Shown here: positions 28,779-40,702 of the stretch, piece after piece
Numbering within the stretch: the first letter of the stretch is position 1
How the letters are laid out: each line of letters opens with the position of its first letter
DNA from: Syngnathus acus
Taxonomy: Eukaryota; Chordata; Actinopteri; Syngnathiformes; Syngnathidae
Assembly (NCBI RefSeq): GCF_901709675.1
Contig: NC_051094.1
Span: forward strand, 19,124,501-19,188,500
Reading direction: 5' to 3'
Length of the DNA stretch: 64,000 nt
The notes under the pieces: generated by a model
The model's input: only the letters and a program-made list of their open reading frames with translations
The model's database searches: none
Told to the model about the DNA's origin: nothing
Program-made: the position numbers and the translations under genes

Positions 28779-30380
28779 CAAACCGGATTCGGTTGAAGTT
28801 GGGAAATTGTGTAAAATGTAAAGAAAAACAAAATACAATGATTTGAAAATCCTTTTCAACCTATATTCAATTGAATACACTACAACGACAACATATTTAA
28901 TGCTCAAACTCATAAACTTTATTTTATTTTTCAAATAATAATTAACTTAGAATTTCATGGCTGCAAAACGTGCAGTAGAAGTTGGGAAAGGGCTTACCAC
29001 TTTGTTACATCACCTTTCCTTTTAATAACACTCAATAAACGTTTTGGAAGAGAGGAGACTAATTCTCTTAGCTTCTCATGTGGAATTCTTTCCCATTCTT
29101 GCTTGATGAACCACTTCAATTGTTCAACAGTCCGGGGTCTTCCCTGTCGTATTTTACGCTTCATAATGCGCCACACATTTTCAATGGGAGAAAGGTCTGG
29201 ACTGCAAGCGGGCCAGGGGAGAATCTGGACTCTTTTACTTCAAAGCCACGCTGTTGTAACATGTGCAGAATGTGGCTTGGCATTGTCTTGCTGAAATAAG
29301 CAGCGGCGTCCATGAAAAAGACGTCGCTTGGATGGCAGCATATCTTGCTCCAAAATCTGTATGTACTTTTCAGCATTTATGTTGCCTTCACAGAAATGTA
29401 AGTCACCCATGCCATGGGAACTAATGCACCCCCATACCATCACAGATGCTGGCTTTTGAACTTTGCGTTGATAACAGTCCGGATAGTCCGCTTCCTCTTT
29501 GTTCCGGAGGACACGACGTCCAGTGTTTCCAAAAACAATTTGAAAAGTGGACTCATCAGACCACAAAACACTTTTCCATTGTGCATCAGTCCATTTTACA
29601 TGAGCTCAGGCCCAGAGAACCCGGCGGCGTTTTTGGATGTTGTTCATAAACGGCTTTTGCCTTGCATGGTAGAGTTTTAACCCGCACTTACTGATGTAGT
29701 GACGAACTGTATTTACTGACAGTGGTTTTCTGAAGTTTTCCTGAGCCCATTTGGTGATATCCTTTACACACTCATGTCATTTTTTAAGGCAGTGCCGTCT
29801 GAGGGATCGAAGGTCACGGTCAGTCAGTCTTGGTTTCCGGCCGTGGCGCTTACGTGCAGTGATTTCACCAGATTCTCTGAACCTCTTGATGATATTATGG
29901 GCCGTAGATGTTGTAATCTCTAAATTCCTTGCAATTTTGCTTTGAGAACTGTTGTTCTTAAACTGTTCAACTATTTTCTCACGCAGTTGTGGACTAAGTG
30001 GTGAACCTTGCCCCATCCTTGCTTGTGAATGACTGAGCATGTTTGGGGAGGCTCCTTTTATACCCAATCATGGTACCCACCTGTTCCCAATTAGCCTGAT
30101 CACATGTGGGATGTTCCAAAAAGGTGTTTGATGAGCTTTTCTCAGCTTTCTCAGTATTTCTTGCCGCCTTTCCCAACTTCTACTGGATGTGTTGCAGCCA
30201 TAAAATTCTAAGTTAATTATTATTTGGCAAAAAACCATTAAGTTTATCAGTTTGAACATTAAATATGGTGTCTTTGTAGTATATTCAATTGAATATGGGT
30301 TAAGAAGAATTTTCAAATTGTTGTATTTTATTTTTATTTACATTTTACACAATTTCCCAACTTCAACCGAATCCGGTTTG
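28779..30380 (-). mobile_element. Tc1/mariner transposon, third family, inactivated
   Basis: Ends CAAACCGGATTCGGTTGAAG and its exact complement, with TA at 28777-28778 and 30381-30382. The TIRs continue to GTTGGGAAATTGTGTAAA and beyond, including the internal palindrome ATTCAATTGAAT. 1602 bp in total; the minus-strand transposase has stops. Confidence 0.93.
28994..30067 (-). pseudogene. DD34E transposase with in-frame stops
   Basis: N-terminal part SPLSPQLREKIVEQFKNNSS, QSKIARNLEITTSTAHNII and KRHGRKPRLTDRDLRSLRRH is the DNA-binding half. The catalytic part shows MWSDESTFQIVFG, FQQDNAKPHSAHVT and SPDLSPIENVWRIMK. Counting a TGA codon between AWL and SKR (about 29238), 34 positions separate the second Asp and the Glu. 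It ends VIKRKGDVTKW. Another break lies between about 29570 and 29780. Confidence 0.9.
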
Positions 30381-30382
30381 TA

Positions 30383-31380
30383 CTTTTCTTTGTTTGTTTA
30401 TTGATTGCGTAATAATTTATTTATTCGTATGTGTTTTAATTTTCTGATTTAAGTTTGGCGTTAAATTAAAAATTATTGTCATCGTTATAATATGTTGTCA
30501 AGTTCTGTTTCAGCAAGCTTTCCGATGATGCAAGTCTTTTGATACAAGTCGTTTAAAAATAGGTTAAAGACTGAAAAATTTATGAACGTCTCTTGCAGCT
30601 GTTTTTCTTTCATTTATTTTCAACCTCCATGCATTGGAGAAAAATCCATCAAACAGAGGCCATTTTGGGGGGGAAATGGGCCTGGGTTATGCAAATAGTG
30701 TGCCGCGTGCACGTGCAGTCATTTAGAAGAAGTTCTGATTCATGATCATACACAGAGTTATGCGATCAAAATGGACTGGTACGCAGGTGGCTGTTAAACC
30801 TCTGATACTATGATTACGTCTACATGTAGTCATGCACACTTAAAAATCCTGAACATTACTCATTGTATTACACAATACGTGAATATTTTCAGGTTTTTAA
30901 AAACTTGTATAAGACTCCTGCATCTGGTGCGCAACTCATCTCATAAATACGTGAGCAGAACTAAACAAACATGGTGAACTTACACATAGAACAGAACCAC
31001 ACTTATGGAACGAGGACTGCTTTGTTGCCTTTTAAATCGGGATATTCCAAATCCCATGCACATGGTGGTCACTCTGTCCATTCACGTTTGTGAGGTTATT
31101 CCAAATGTTTCAGAAAGTGGAATGGAATTTTGACCTTCAATATTGACTGCATGTAAACAGACACCACCAGAACAATTCAGCAAAGCATTTTTTGGGTTGT
31201 AACCCATCAATTGACTTTACACAAGAAGTGCATGACTTTCAATCACCCCACGTGGCCAATAAATGTTCTGAATCGTCACATGTTTTTGTCCAGCTGTATG
31301 GGGCCGATAGTGAAAGTGAAAAAAATCATAGAGCATTTTATCAAGTCTGGTAAAATGTCTCATTCAACGTGTTTTCTCAG
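30383..31380. other. Intron sequence before a PDZD2 exon
   Basis: AT-rich, no inverted-repeat element or coding pattern recognised. It closes with the strong acceptor ACGTGTTTTCTCAG. Confidence 0.6.
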
Positions 31381-31473
31381 GTATCAGAACAGGAAATGGA
31401 TAATTTCATAGCTCAATCCACACTCAAGGGCAAAATAAACAAGAGTCGACATTCATCTCATTCCCAAGGTCTG
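31381..31473 (+). CDS. pdzd2: PDZD2 exon (short linker after the PDZ domain)
   Basis: Acceptor GTTTTCTCAG before 31381. The 93 nt read VSEQEMDNFIAQSTLKGKIN then KSRHSSHSQGL in phase 0. From memory, human PDZD2 continues after RHPNPK with VSEQEMDEVIARSTYQE, so this small exon is the direct continuation of the previous one. Two donors are possible: GTCTGG after 31467 (would leave phase 1) and GTACCT at 31474 (phase 0). Only the second keeps the frame open into the next exon, so I chose it. An in-frame TAA follows shortly after, confirming that the exon ends here. Both donors are weak matches to consensus. Confidence 0.85.
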
Positions 31474-32637
31474 GTACCTTAACCTCTTAATGCTCTCGAA
31501 AAAAAATTGTTGACATAAATTCTCCTGGAGCATGTCAAGTTTTCTGAAGTGCTATTGAAATTGGCAGGTTTTTCTTGTAAGAGAGATGGATCACTTGCTC
31601 TCAGCTGGACTATGAAGAGATTTCTTGAACCGGCCAGTAGGGTAAGTATTAATTTAGGGTTTTGGGCAAGCACGCGTGATTTATTTCTATAGCACTTTTT
31701 ACAGACAGAGGCTAAAAAGTTAAAGTGGCCAAAAAATAGACACAGAAAATATCCTCTGACAATTTCAATGAACGAGACGGTAATATCAATCAATAACAGG
31801 CAAAATGACAGACATACAAACTGCAATTTCAATGAAGTTGGGGAATTGTGTAAAACATAAATCAAAAATTTATTCTGTGGAATTCAGGACCAAGACAAGA
31901 TATTTAATGCTCAAAGTGACAGTCTTCCCTCGTTTATCACGAGGGAGATGTTGAGTACAGTAATCCCTCGTTTATCGCGGATAATTGGTTCCAAGACCAC
32001 CGACGTTCGGTGAAAATCTGCGAAGTAGTGTCACCCTCTCATTTTTAACATACATACCGTATTTGTCGGACTATAAGTCGCGGTTTTTTTCATAGTTTGG
32101 GTGGGGGGGGGCGACCTATACTTAGGAGCGACTTATATGTGAATTTTTTCATAAACTTTTACTTGATCATTAACACATTACTTACTTACTAGTATAGTTG
32201 ATCACTTCACATGTTATTTTCATTTTTAAACTGCATGAGGGCGCACTATGGCTGTGGAATAATTGGAGCCTCGCTGACAATGAGTTCCATTCACTGACTT
32301 CCGAAGTCGGGAGATTTAATGATTTGGAGTGACACAGATGATTCGATAAACTTGTTATTTATGTCATAGTTATTTGACATATAGTTTATTTAGAGTAGCA
32401 ACGTGTATGTTGTTAGCCTTCAGTAATTTCCGATTGTCTAGGGAGGCCGTGTAGGCAGCAGGGGGGGGGGGAGGAGAGCGATCCAGGGCGCTTGCGTGTG
32501 TTGGCTCATATGTTGAGCTCTTGATTTGTGAAATAAAGAGCCGGTTACCTACGTCTTGCCTGGTACTTTGGTAAAGCTACAATATAGTTATATACTAGAT
32601 CTGTAGAATAATCGGGGCCGCAGCTGATGACGAGGCT

Positions 32638-33116
32638 GACGTCAGCAGCGCACGTAGGTCCGGAATCAACAGCTGTTTTTTTTTTTTTTTTTGACACAGA
32701 GAATGAATATTCCGGTGGGTTTAATGATTTGGAGTGACACGGATGGTTCCTTAAAATTCTTGTTTATATTACATTTATTTGATATAGCTCGTCTGACGTC
32801 AGCAGCCCACGTAGTCCGGCATCAACAGCTGTGTATTTTTTTTATTTTTTTTTACACAGAGGATAAATATTCCGATGGATTTAATGATTTAGAATGTCAC
32901 GGATGGTTTGTTAAAATTGTTCTTTATATTACATTTGTTTGATATATCTAGTCTGACGTCAGCGGCGTACGTAGTCTTTCCGGCGTCAACAGCCGTGTGT
33001 GTGTGTGTGTGTGCGTGTGTTTTTTTTTTTTTTTAAGTGACACAAGACGAAGATTCCGTTGGATTTCAAGATTTGGAGTGACACGGATGGTTTGATAAAA
33101 TTGTTATTTATATTAT
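32638..33116. repeat. Tandem array, ~157-bp unit, three copies
   Basis: Units start at 32638, 32795 and 32955, each with GACGTCAGC, a T-rich or GT-rich stretch, ACACAGA, the GATGGATTTAATGATTTGGA module and TTATATTACATTTATTTGAT. Differences are scattered; the third unit has a GT expansion. Confidence 0.87.
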
Positions 33117-33587
33117 TGTTCTGCCCTCAGAATTGTTTTCATGATGTAAGAAATGTTTTCTATGTAAAGAAGCATACACAATGATTATTTGTCGTTCGGA
33201 AGCAAACCGGAAATGTATTTTGAAATGCACCGGAAGCTGCGCATGTTTTTTGTTGAAGCGACTTGACAACTGATGAGTTGAGAGACGTTAGCATTACTCG
33301 TGTCATCTAAGCGAATCTTTCTCCTCTCCTTATCCTCACGGAATCAACGGCTGTAAGTTATCATTGTTTATTGGATAACTTTATTATTGTTTATAAGATA
33401 AGAAGAATATTCATAGAAGAAACTGTTTGTTGTTTCACTTGCAGTTTCACTCGTGTTTAACACTGAACAGAAATAAAGGGAGCAAGACGCTCTGAATCCT
33501 GGCTCAAGTGTTCTATACATGAGTTTGGCTGGCTGATGAACTGTGACAACGTACACGAAGTACATAACGCACAGGGGGATCAGTACA
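33117..33587 (+). repeat. BEL/Pao 5' LTR
   Basis: 471 bp, TG...CA ends. Compared with the 3' LTR I see one substitution (CTGATGAG/CTGGTGAG), a 23-bp segment around ATAGAAGAAACTG present only here, and a 3-bp difference just after it. Confidence 0.95.
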
Positions 33588-33645
33588 GTGAAAAGCCGTA
33601 GTAAAGTGAAAAGCCGCGGTGAAGTGAAAAGCCGCGGTGCAGTGA
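33588..33645 (+). repeat. Three 18-bp tandem units at the place of the primer-binding site
   Basis: GTGAAAAGCCGTAGTAAA, GTGAAAAGCCGCGGTGAA and GTGAAAAGCCGCGGTGCA follow each other directly after the 5' LTR. No TGG-type primer-binding site is visible there. Confidence 0.9.
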
Positions 33646-33646
33646 G

Positions 33647-34354
33647 TTGAGGAAACAACGAAAGATTCAAACATGGCCGCCAAAGATGTATCCAGTGTTA
33701 TCGACGCGGAGACCTTCATCTTCCAAGTCATCAGTCCACAGTCGATCGAGAGCTAGTGCTAACTCCAAGCGCTCGTCATCCTACAATTCCGTTCTGGAGG
33801 CAGCTGCCAGAGCCAGAGCTTCGGCTGAAGCAGCGGCAACCAAGGTAGCCTATTCAAGGAAGCAGTTGGAAATTAAAAGGCAACGAGCTAGGCTAGACAT
33901 AGATTTAGAAGAATTAGAAATTGAAAAGGAAGCAGAAGTGGCACGGGTGAGAGCAGAAGTATTGGAAGCAGCTGCAGCTATAGAAAATGAAGATGTGCTA
34001 AGCATAAAAAGTCATTTGCCAGCGCATGTGGCTCAAAAACGCACTGAAGATTATGTGCAAAGCCAAACACAGCTCAACGCGCAGTCCCTTGTAGCCTACA
34101 GTGGAGTCTGGCGCCGCGAACCCACACGTAGTCCACCACCTGCGGCAGCTCAGGAGAGGTCCTCACACAACGTCTGCAGACCATCAGTGAATGAGGAACG
34201 TGAGGAAAAGGAGCAGTTCCAAGAGGCAATCAACACTCCGTATTATGGCCCCCCATTTCATGGTACAGTCAGACCTTGTGAGTACAGCCTCCTACGACAG
34301 TCATCACCCACACCTACGACACCACCACGCATGGATGACCAGGCCTTTGCGTGA
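33647..34354 (+). pseudogene. BEL/Pao gag, N-terminal part
   Basis: Open frame with Ser/Arg-rich start (SRSRASANSKRSSSYNSVLE), then an Ala/Glu/Arg-rich coiled-coil-like stretch from about residue 50 to 120 (ARARASAEAAATKVAYSRKQ; LDIDLEELEIEKEAEVARVR). Such a helical N-terminal region is usual in Pao-type gag. It stops at 34354 while the gag sequence goes on in another frame. The true start is not clear; the ATG at 33686 is one candidate. Confidence 0.8.
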
Positions 34355-34934
34355 TAACATCAGGCCTCTTCAGAGTGACATCGGAACCCCGACTCAGCCT
34401 TCACATGCAGCAAGGCACACATCTGCCCCAAAGCCACCTGACAGTCCACATATGCAACAAGGTCAGTATTCTCCTCCTCATGCCAGCCCTCCACACATGA
34501 TAGACTTTGCCAAGTTTCTTGCTCGCAGAGAATTAGTGACTACTGGCCTCACAAAATTTGATGATATGCCAGAGAATTTTAGGGCATGGCAGTCCTCTTT
34601 CCTAAATGCAACACAAGGCTTAGGTTTATCATACAGTGAGGAGCTGGACCTCTTGGTGAAGTGGCTCGGTAAAGACTCGTCTGAACATGTAAAGAGGATC
34701 CGTGTTGTTTATGTCACCAAGCCCAAAGCTGCTCTACAACTGTCCTGGGATATTATGCATGAATGCTATGGCGCACCAGCAATAATTGAAAATGCCCTGT
34801 TCAAAACAGTGGACGATTTTACCCGTCTCTCTGCTAGAGACAACACGAAGCTAAGATTGCTCAGTGATCTCCTCATGGAGCTATATGTTAGGGTTTACAG
34901 ATTATCTTCATCGTATGATTATGTTGGAATGTAA
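34355..34934 (+). pseudogene. BEL/Pao gag, capsid part in a shifted frame
   Basis: Continues in the frame opening at 34191: MIDFAKFLARRELVTTGLTK, FDDMPENFRAWQSSFLNATQ, LVKWLGKDSSEHVKRIR. 'FxGxPxxFxxWxxxF' is the usual start of the Pao capsid region. It ends with TAA at 34932. From 34935 to 35285 the sequence still reads as gag-like fragments broken by several stops. Confidence 0.82.
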
Positions 34935-35285
34935 CCTGTAATAATTAACCTAGCTTGTCCTGTCTTAACAAAAGTAGTAGAACAACGTGCTAAGATCTTT
35001 TCAGCTGATTGACTAGCTGCAGAGGAAGCAATCAAAGTTGCCTTGTTTACACAACGTCGTAAAAGACCCCCTGCTATGCTTTGATCAGCAGGCCAGGGGC
35101 TTCAACCCCACACCCCCACTCTCAACCCTACTCTGTTTCTCTCAATAAAAATGCTCCTGCATGACACCAGAGTCAGACCTCCTTCGACCATCGCTGTAAC
35201 CACAGCGACGAATGGACTCTCCACCTGCAGGTGTCTAAAAGGACTTACTTGTCTCTCCTGTGTGGTTCTTGCAAAATAAGTTAGA

Positions 35286-36773
35286 GTGAGCACCACCCTA
35301 ACACTATTAACAGCCAAAAACGATGGATATCTTCCTGGCCTTGCATGCCTCGACACGCCTCGTGGGATAAAGCCTATCGTGGAGAAGTTACCTTCAGGCC
35401 TGCAGGAGAAATGGTTCGGTGTAGGCTCAAAGTACAAGGAGCGCTACAGGACATCTTTACCTCCCTTTTCGTTTTTTGTGGACTTTGTGTATGGCCAAGC
35501 CAAGGCTCGAAATGACCCAAACTTCAGCCTGTCCATCAGTAGCCAGCCGTACGGCAAAGGTGAGAAAGCTCTATTCAAGCCAAGTGAATTTAAGACTGCT
35601 GTATCTGTGCGCAAAACAGACGTGTCTGGTACCACTGATGCAAACACCTTAAACTCCACGGACGATGGAAAGGAAAACAATGATCCGGCTCGTTATTGCC
35701 CTGTGCACAAGAAAACACACCCATTGGAAAAATGCAGATCATTTAGAGCAAAAACATTACAGGAAAGAAAAGACATTCTTAAAGAACATGAACGCTGCTT
35801 TAAATGCTGCGCCCCAAACCACCTTGCCAAGGATTGTCAGGCATCATTGAAATGTGGTGAGTGTGACAGCCAAAGACACAGCTCTGCGATGCATCCAGAC
35901 ACCTCTCTTTCTCCCGATCAATCGGCCCTTCCACAAATAGACACAGTGGCACATGGAAATTCCCCACTCGAAGTGACGTCACGATGCACGAACGTTTGTG
36001 GCAAGGGCAACCTCCCACGTTCATGCTCAAAGGTGTGCCTGGTGCGCGTCTTCCCTCAGGGACAACCAGATCGCTCTGTCAAGATGTATGTCATACTTGA
36101 CGATCAGAGCAACCGCTCACTGGCCCGCTCTGAATTTTTCCACCTTTTCAAAGTCAAGAGCGGCCTCTCCCCTTACCTGATGAAGACCTGCGCCGGCACC
36201 ACAGAGATGGTCGGCAGGAATGCGGCGGGCTTTCAGATCGAAGCAGTGAACGGAGGTGTGTGCCTAGACCTTCCACCTCTCATTGAGTGCAATGAAATAA
36301 TGAATAACAAATCTGAGATTCCAACTCCAGAGGTAACCCTCACACATGCGCACCTGAAACATCTCGCTCCTCTCATTCCCAAGCTGGATCCTGATGCAGA
36401 GATGATGATCCTGTTGGGGAGAGATATGATACGTGCACACAAAGTGAGAGATCAAGTCAATGGTCCTCATAACGCACCTTTTGCCCAGCGCCTGGACTTA
36501 GGCTGGGTCATTATAGGCGAAGTCTGCCTGGACAACGCCCACAAGCCAACCCTGAGCATCTTCAAAACTCATGTGCTTCAAAATGGACGTCCGTCACTTC
36601 TCATTCCTTGCCAAAACAGCATCTGTGTGAAAGAGAAACCATGCTACGGCGGGGAGGACAAGCATGGCCACACTACACATACGTTGAAAGCATTGCCAGT
36701 CGAGGGAGGATCAGCTTGGGCAGACTGTTTTCCAACAAACAGACAGCGACAACAAGTGTGCCATGTCCTTTGA
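35286..36773 (+). pseudogene. BEL/Pao zinc-knuckle and aspartic protease region
   Basis: A 495-codon open frame. Near residues 45-70 PFSFFVDFVYGQAKARNDPN is typical late gag. CPVHKKTHPLEKC and then CFKCCAPNHLAKDC with CGECDSQRHSSAMH are the Cys/His knuckles. The protease region (DUF1758-like) shows MYVILDDQSNRSLARSEFF near residue 265, with the catalytic Asp, and LLGRDMIRAHKV later. The frame is left at about 36730, one base away from that of the following RT. Confidence 0.88.
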
Positions 36774-37845
36774 GGAAGAATTCCTCTTGAAAATAATGGA
36801 AAAAGAAGTCGCCCAGGATGAAAGGAATAACTGGGTAGCTCCCCTACCATTTAAGTCGCCTCGCCCTCGGCTCCCAAATAACCTGTCTCGTCTCAACTCT
36901 CTACGGCCCACTTTGAGAAAAAACGCTGAGATGAAAGAGCAGTGTTCCTCCTTCATGGAAAAGCATTTTGAAAACAACCATGCAGAGATTGCCTCATCCA
37001 TTGACGACACAAAAGAATGCCGGTACCTGCCCTTTTTTGGTGTGTACCACCCCCAGAAGCCTGGGAAAATACGGGTCGTGTTTGACTCAAGCGCCCAACT
37101 GAACGGCCTCTCCCTCAACTCAGTGCTTCTCACAGGGCCCGACTTGAATAACACTCTGCTTGGCGTGCTGCTGCGTTTCAGGAAAGATCTCATTGCTGTC
37201 ACTGCGGACATCCAGCAGATGTTTTATGGATTCCTGGTGAGGCATGAGCACAGAGATTACCTCAGATTTCTGTGGCACAAAGACAATGACCTGTCTAAAG
37301 AGGTTCAAGAGTACCGCATGCGGGTACACGTCTTCGGCAACAGCCCATCGCCTGCAGTAGCCATCTATGGACTACGACGTGCTGCTAAGAAAGGTGAAGA
37401 AAGGTATGGCACTGACACAACACAGTTTGTGCATAGACATTTCTACGTTGATGATGGACTCGTGTCACTGCCCACCGAGTCTGCTGCCATAGACCTGCTG
37501 AAACGTACCTGTGCCTCACTCGCCGAGTCTAATTTGAAGCTGCACAAAATAGTATCAAACAGTGTCACTGTGATGAAAGCTTTCGAACCTGAAAAACTGG
37601 CCTCTGGCATTAGAGAGCTGGGGCAGGATGATGATTCTCTCCCTGCGCAGAGGAGCCTAGGCTTATGCTGGGACATTAACACAGACATGCTCACCTTTAA
37701 GGTAGCCATTGCTGATAAGCCTTACACTCGCCGTGGGGTGCTGTCAGTTGTCAACAGCGTCTTCGACCCGCTGGGTCTGGCCGCCCCAGCTGCTGCTGCG
37801 AGAGCTGTCCAGTGGGGTCCAGGATTGGGACACTCCACTCCCTGA
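36763..37845 (+). pseudogene. BEL/Pao reverse transcriptase
   Basis: Pao-type RT: RYLPFFGVYHPQKPGKIRVV then FDSSAQLNGLSLNSVLLTGP, VTADIQQMFYGFLV (first Asp), VHVFGNSPSPAVAIYGLRRA, and HRHFYVDDGLVSLPT with the YVDD catalytic box. The RT-RNase H connection begins with LGLCWDINTDMLTF. The frame shifts at about 37800, after SVFDPLGLAAPA, and the protein goes on in the next entry. All catalytic residues are present. Confidence 0.9.
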
Positions 37846-39670
37846 CGAAAAGGCGAGCATGTGGGAAACATGGGAATCATCACTCAAAGAGCTGAGCAGC
37901 CTCCATGTGCCCCGCTGCTATGTTTCAATGTCACTCTCGGAGCCAAGGTACACCGAACTGTGTGTTTTCTGTGATGCATCTAACTGGGCAATAGGGGTGG
38001 TTGCATACTTAAGAGCAGTCAGTAAGGAGGGCCTTTGCAAAGTGGGATTTGTGATGGGGAAGGCTAGACTGTCACCGCAGCCGGAGGCTACGACCCCACG
38101 ACTCGAGCTCTGTGGTGCCGTCCTGGCTGTTGAGCTGGCAGAGTTGATCTTGAGTGAACTGGACTACAAACCAGACGCTGTGAAATTCTACTCCGACAGC
38201 AAGGTGGTCCTCGGATACATCTATAACGACTCAAGGCGCTTCTTTGTGTACGTGCACAATCGTGTGCATCGTATTCGCCAAACAACCTCTCCTGAGCAGT
38301 GGCATTATGTGCCATCGGAACATAACACCGCTGACTTAGCCACCAGGTCAGTACCTGCATCACAGCTGATGGACACAATGTGGTTCGTAGGACCCGACTT
38401 TCTTCACAAGACTCCTAAGCTGGATACGCACATTCAGTTCGATCTGATAGAGCCTGGGAAAGATGTGGAGGTCAGACCGCAAGTGACAGCTTTACTTACG
38501 CACATCGAAACCAAGCCACTTACCTCCTCAAGATTCCAGCGTTTTTCAAAATGGAGCTCCTTGCTGAGAGCCGTGTCCTTTCTGATACATCAGATGCGTT
38601 CTCACAAGTCAATCTCCACCTCAGACTCAACAGACACACCGCAGCATGCATGCAAAGGCTGGCATCAGTGCAGCGGACCTCGCACTCCTGAGGAGCTTGC
38701 AGCAGCCAAGAGACTCATACTAGAGACTGTCCAGAGAGATGCATATCCAGATGAATACGCTGCTCTTAAAGCACACAGAGAAGTCTCTAACTCAAGTCAG
38801 ATCTTGACCCTGGACCCCTACATGTGTGAGGGCCTGCTGCGGGTCGGAGGGCGCCTCAGGCATGATTCTCTCGACTCAGAGATAAAACACCCAATCATCC
38901 TCCCGAAGCAAAACCATGTCACCAGGCTGCTTGTGGAACACCATCATGCAGAGGTAAAGCACCAGGGGCGACAATTCACAGAGGGAGCCATCAGGGCAGC
39001 TGGACTATGGATTGTCGCTGGCAAGAGGCTGGTCAGCTCTATTCTCTATCACTGTGTGACATGCCGTAAGCTGAGAGGGAAGATGGAAGTGCAAAAAATG
39101 GCTGACCTCCCTCCGGAGCGACTCGACACCTCTCCACCCTTCAGCTATGTGGGGCTGGATGTATTTGGACCGTGGACAGTGGTGACCCGACGCACTCGTG
39201 GAGGTGCGGCAGAAAGCAAAAGATGGGCCATTCTGTTCACATGCATGTGCACCAGAGGAGTACACATTGAAATTATTGAATCGATGGATACTGCCAGTTG
39301 CATAAATGCGCTACGGAGATTCTTTGCCGTCAGGGGCCCAGCAAAGCAGCTCAGGTCAGACAGAGGGACGAATTTCGTGGCTGCTAGTGCAGAACTAGGG
39401 ATGAGGCCCTCACATGAAAAACAGAACAAGATCTTGAATTATCTCCACAGCAAAGACTGCACGTGGGAGTTCAACCCACCACACGCTTCACACATGGGAG
39501 GTGTGTGGGAACGCATGATTGAGGTGGCACGAAGAATATTAGATTCCATGCTTCTGCAGAACAAACATACTCGCCTGACTCATGAGGTCCTGTGCACGCT
39601 GATGGCGGAAGTGTCGGCAATAATCAACGCCAGGCCGTTGGTCCCTATTTCATCAGACCCCTCTGCTTAA
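37800..39670 (+). pseudogene. BEL/Pao RNase H and integrase
   Basis: RNase H residues: ELCVFCDASNWAIGVVAYLR (Asp), TTPRLELCGAVLAVELAE (Glu), KFYSDSKVVLGYI (Asp), SEHNTADLATRSV (Asp). Integrase: finger LVEHHHAEVKHQGRQFTEGA with YHCVTCRKLRGK (HHCC), core Asp in SYVGLDVFGPW, second Asp in RSDRGTNFVAAS, Glu in HMGGVWERMIEVA. A TAA follows SSDPSA at 39668, where the integrase C-terminus should continue. Confidence 0.92.
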
Positions 39671-40068
39671 GTCTTGCTGTCTCCTTCCATGCTACTGACA
39701 CAAAAGCCAGGCCTGCTTGCTCCTCCGGGCGAGTTTGGGGGAAAGACCTTCTGAGAGGCCAGTGGAGGCAAGTGCAGGCGCTGGCGAACGAATTCTGGAA
39801 CCGTTGGAGAAGTGAGTACCTGAGCACTCTCCATCCAAGACGTAAATGGCACAGGACACGCCGCGACCTTCAACCTGGGGACATTGTGCTGCTAAAGCAA
39901 ACTCAAGTGCCAAGGAATGAGTGGCCGATGGCTATGGTCATATCCACCTCCGAGAGCAGCGATGGAAGGGTCCGAAAGGTTGAGGTGAAAACTTCATCAC
40001 AAGGCACCTCGAAGACTTACCTGCGGCGCATTTCTGAAGTGGTCCTTCTCATGGAAAAGGCGGATTAA
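39671..40068 (+). pseudogene. BEL/Pao integrase C-terminal part
   Basis: After the stop at 39668 and a shift near 39735 the sequence reads KDLLRGQWRQVQALANEFWN, RWRSEYLSTLHPRRKWHRTR, LQPGDIVLLKQTQVPRNEWP and TYLRRISEVVLLMEKAD. 'W..V..L...FW.RW..EYL..L..R.KW' plus 'GDIVL' is the DUF5641-like tail of Pao integrases. Confidence 0.88.
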
Positions 40069-40252
40069 AAGTGGACTGAGAAAAAGGAAAGTAGTTTCAA
40101 AGGCTAGTGGCATTACATTAACATTACATGTTTATACAGGAGTGGAGCTCCTTACAAGCCCTAGGCTTCGTCTCCCTCCCTGCACTGTTATTTGTTATAA
40201 TAATATGTGCTAAACAATAAACTAAACTAAAACTAAACATGCCAGACGGGAG

Positions 40253-40702
40253 TGTTCTGCCCTCAGAATTGTTTTCATGATGTAAGAAATGTTTTCTATG
40301 TAAAGAAGCATACACAATGATTATTTGTCGTTCGGAAGCAAACCGGAAATGTATTTTGAAATGCACCGGAAGCTGCGCATGTTTTTTGTTGAAGCGACTT
40401 GACAACTGGTGAGTTGAGAGACGTTAGCATTACTCGTGTCATCTAAGCGAATCTTTCTCCTCTCCTTATCCTCACGGAATCAACGGCTGTAAGTTATCAT
40501 TGTTTATTGGATAACTTTATTATTGTTTATAAGATAAGAAGAATATTCACTTGCAGTTTCACTCGTTGTGTTTAACACTGAACAGAAATAAAGGGAGCAA
40601 GACGCTCTGAATCCTGGCTCAAGTGTTCTATACATGAGTTTGGCTGGCTGATGAACTGTGACAACGTACACGAAGTACATAACGCACAGGGGGATCAGTA
40701 CA
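40253..40702 (+). repeat. BEL/Pao 3' LTR
   Basis: 450 bp, TGTTCTGCCC to GATCAGTACA, followed by the ATTAT duplication. It contains an AATAAA signal (AACAGAAATAAAGGGAG). Confidence 0.95.

Larger units (their letters stand above)
33117..40702 (+). mobile_element. BEL/Pao LTR retrotransposon, young LTRs, broken coding region
   Basis: Exact 5-bp target duplication ATTAT (33112-33116 and 40703-40707). The LTRs (33117-33587, 40253-40702) start TGTTCTGCCCTCAG and end GGGGATCAGTACA and are almost identical. Internal order gag, zinc knuckles, protease, RT, RNase H, integrase is that of BEL/Pao elements. Several frameshifts and stops make it non-coding as it stands. It lies inside a family A element in the longest PDZD2 intron. 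Confidence 0.95.

Noticed and set aside
33647-34354. Host coiled-coil protein
   Set aside because: It lies directly after a BEL/Pao LTR and continues into gag, so it is retrotransposon gag.
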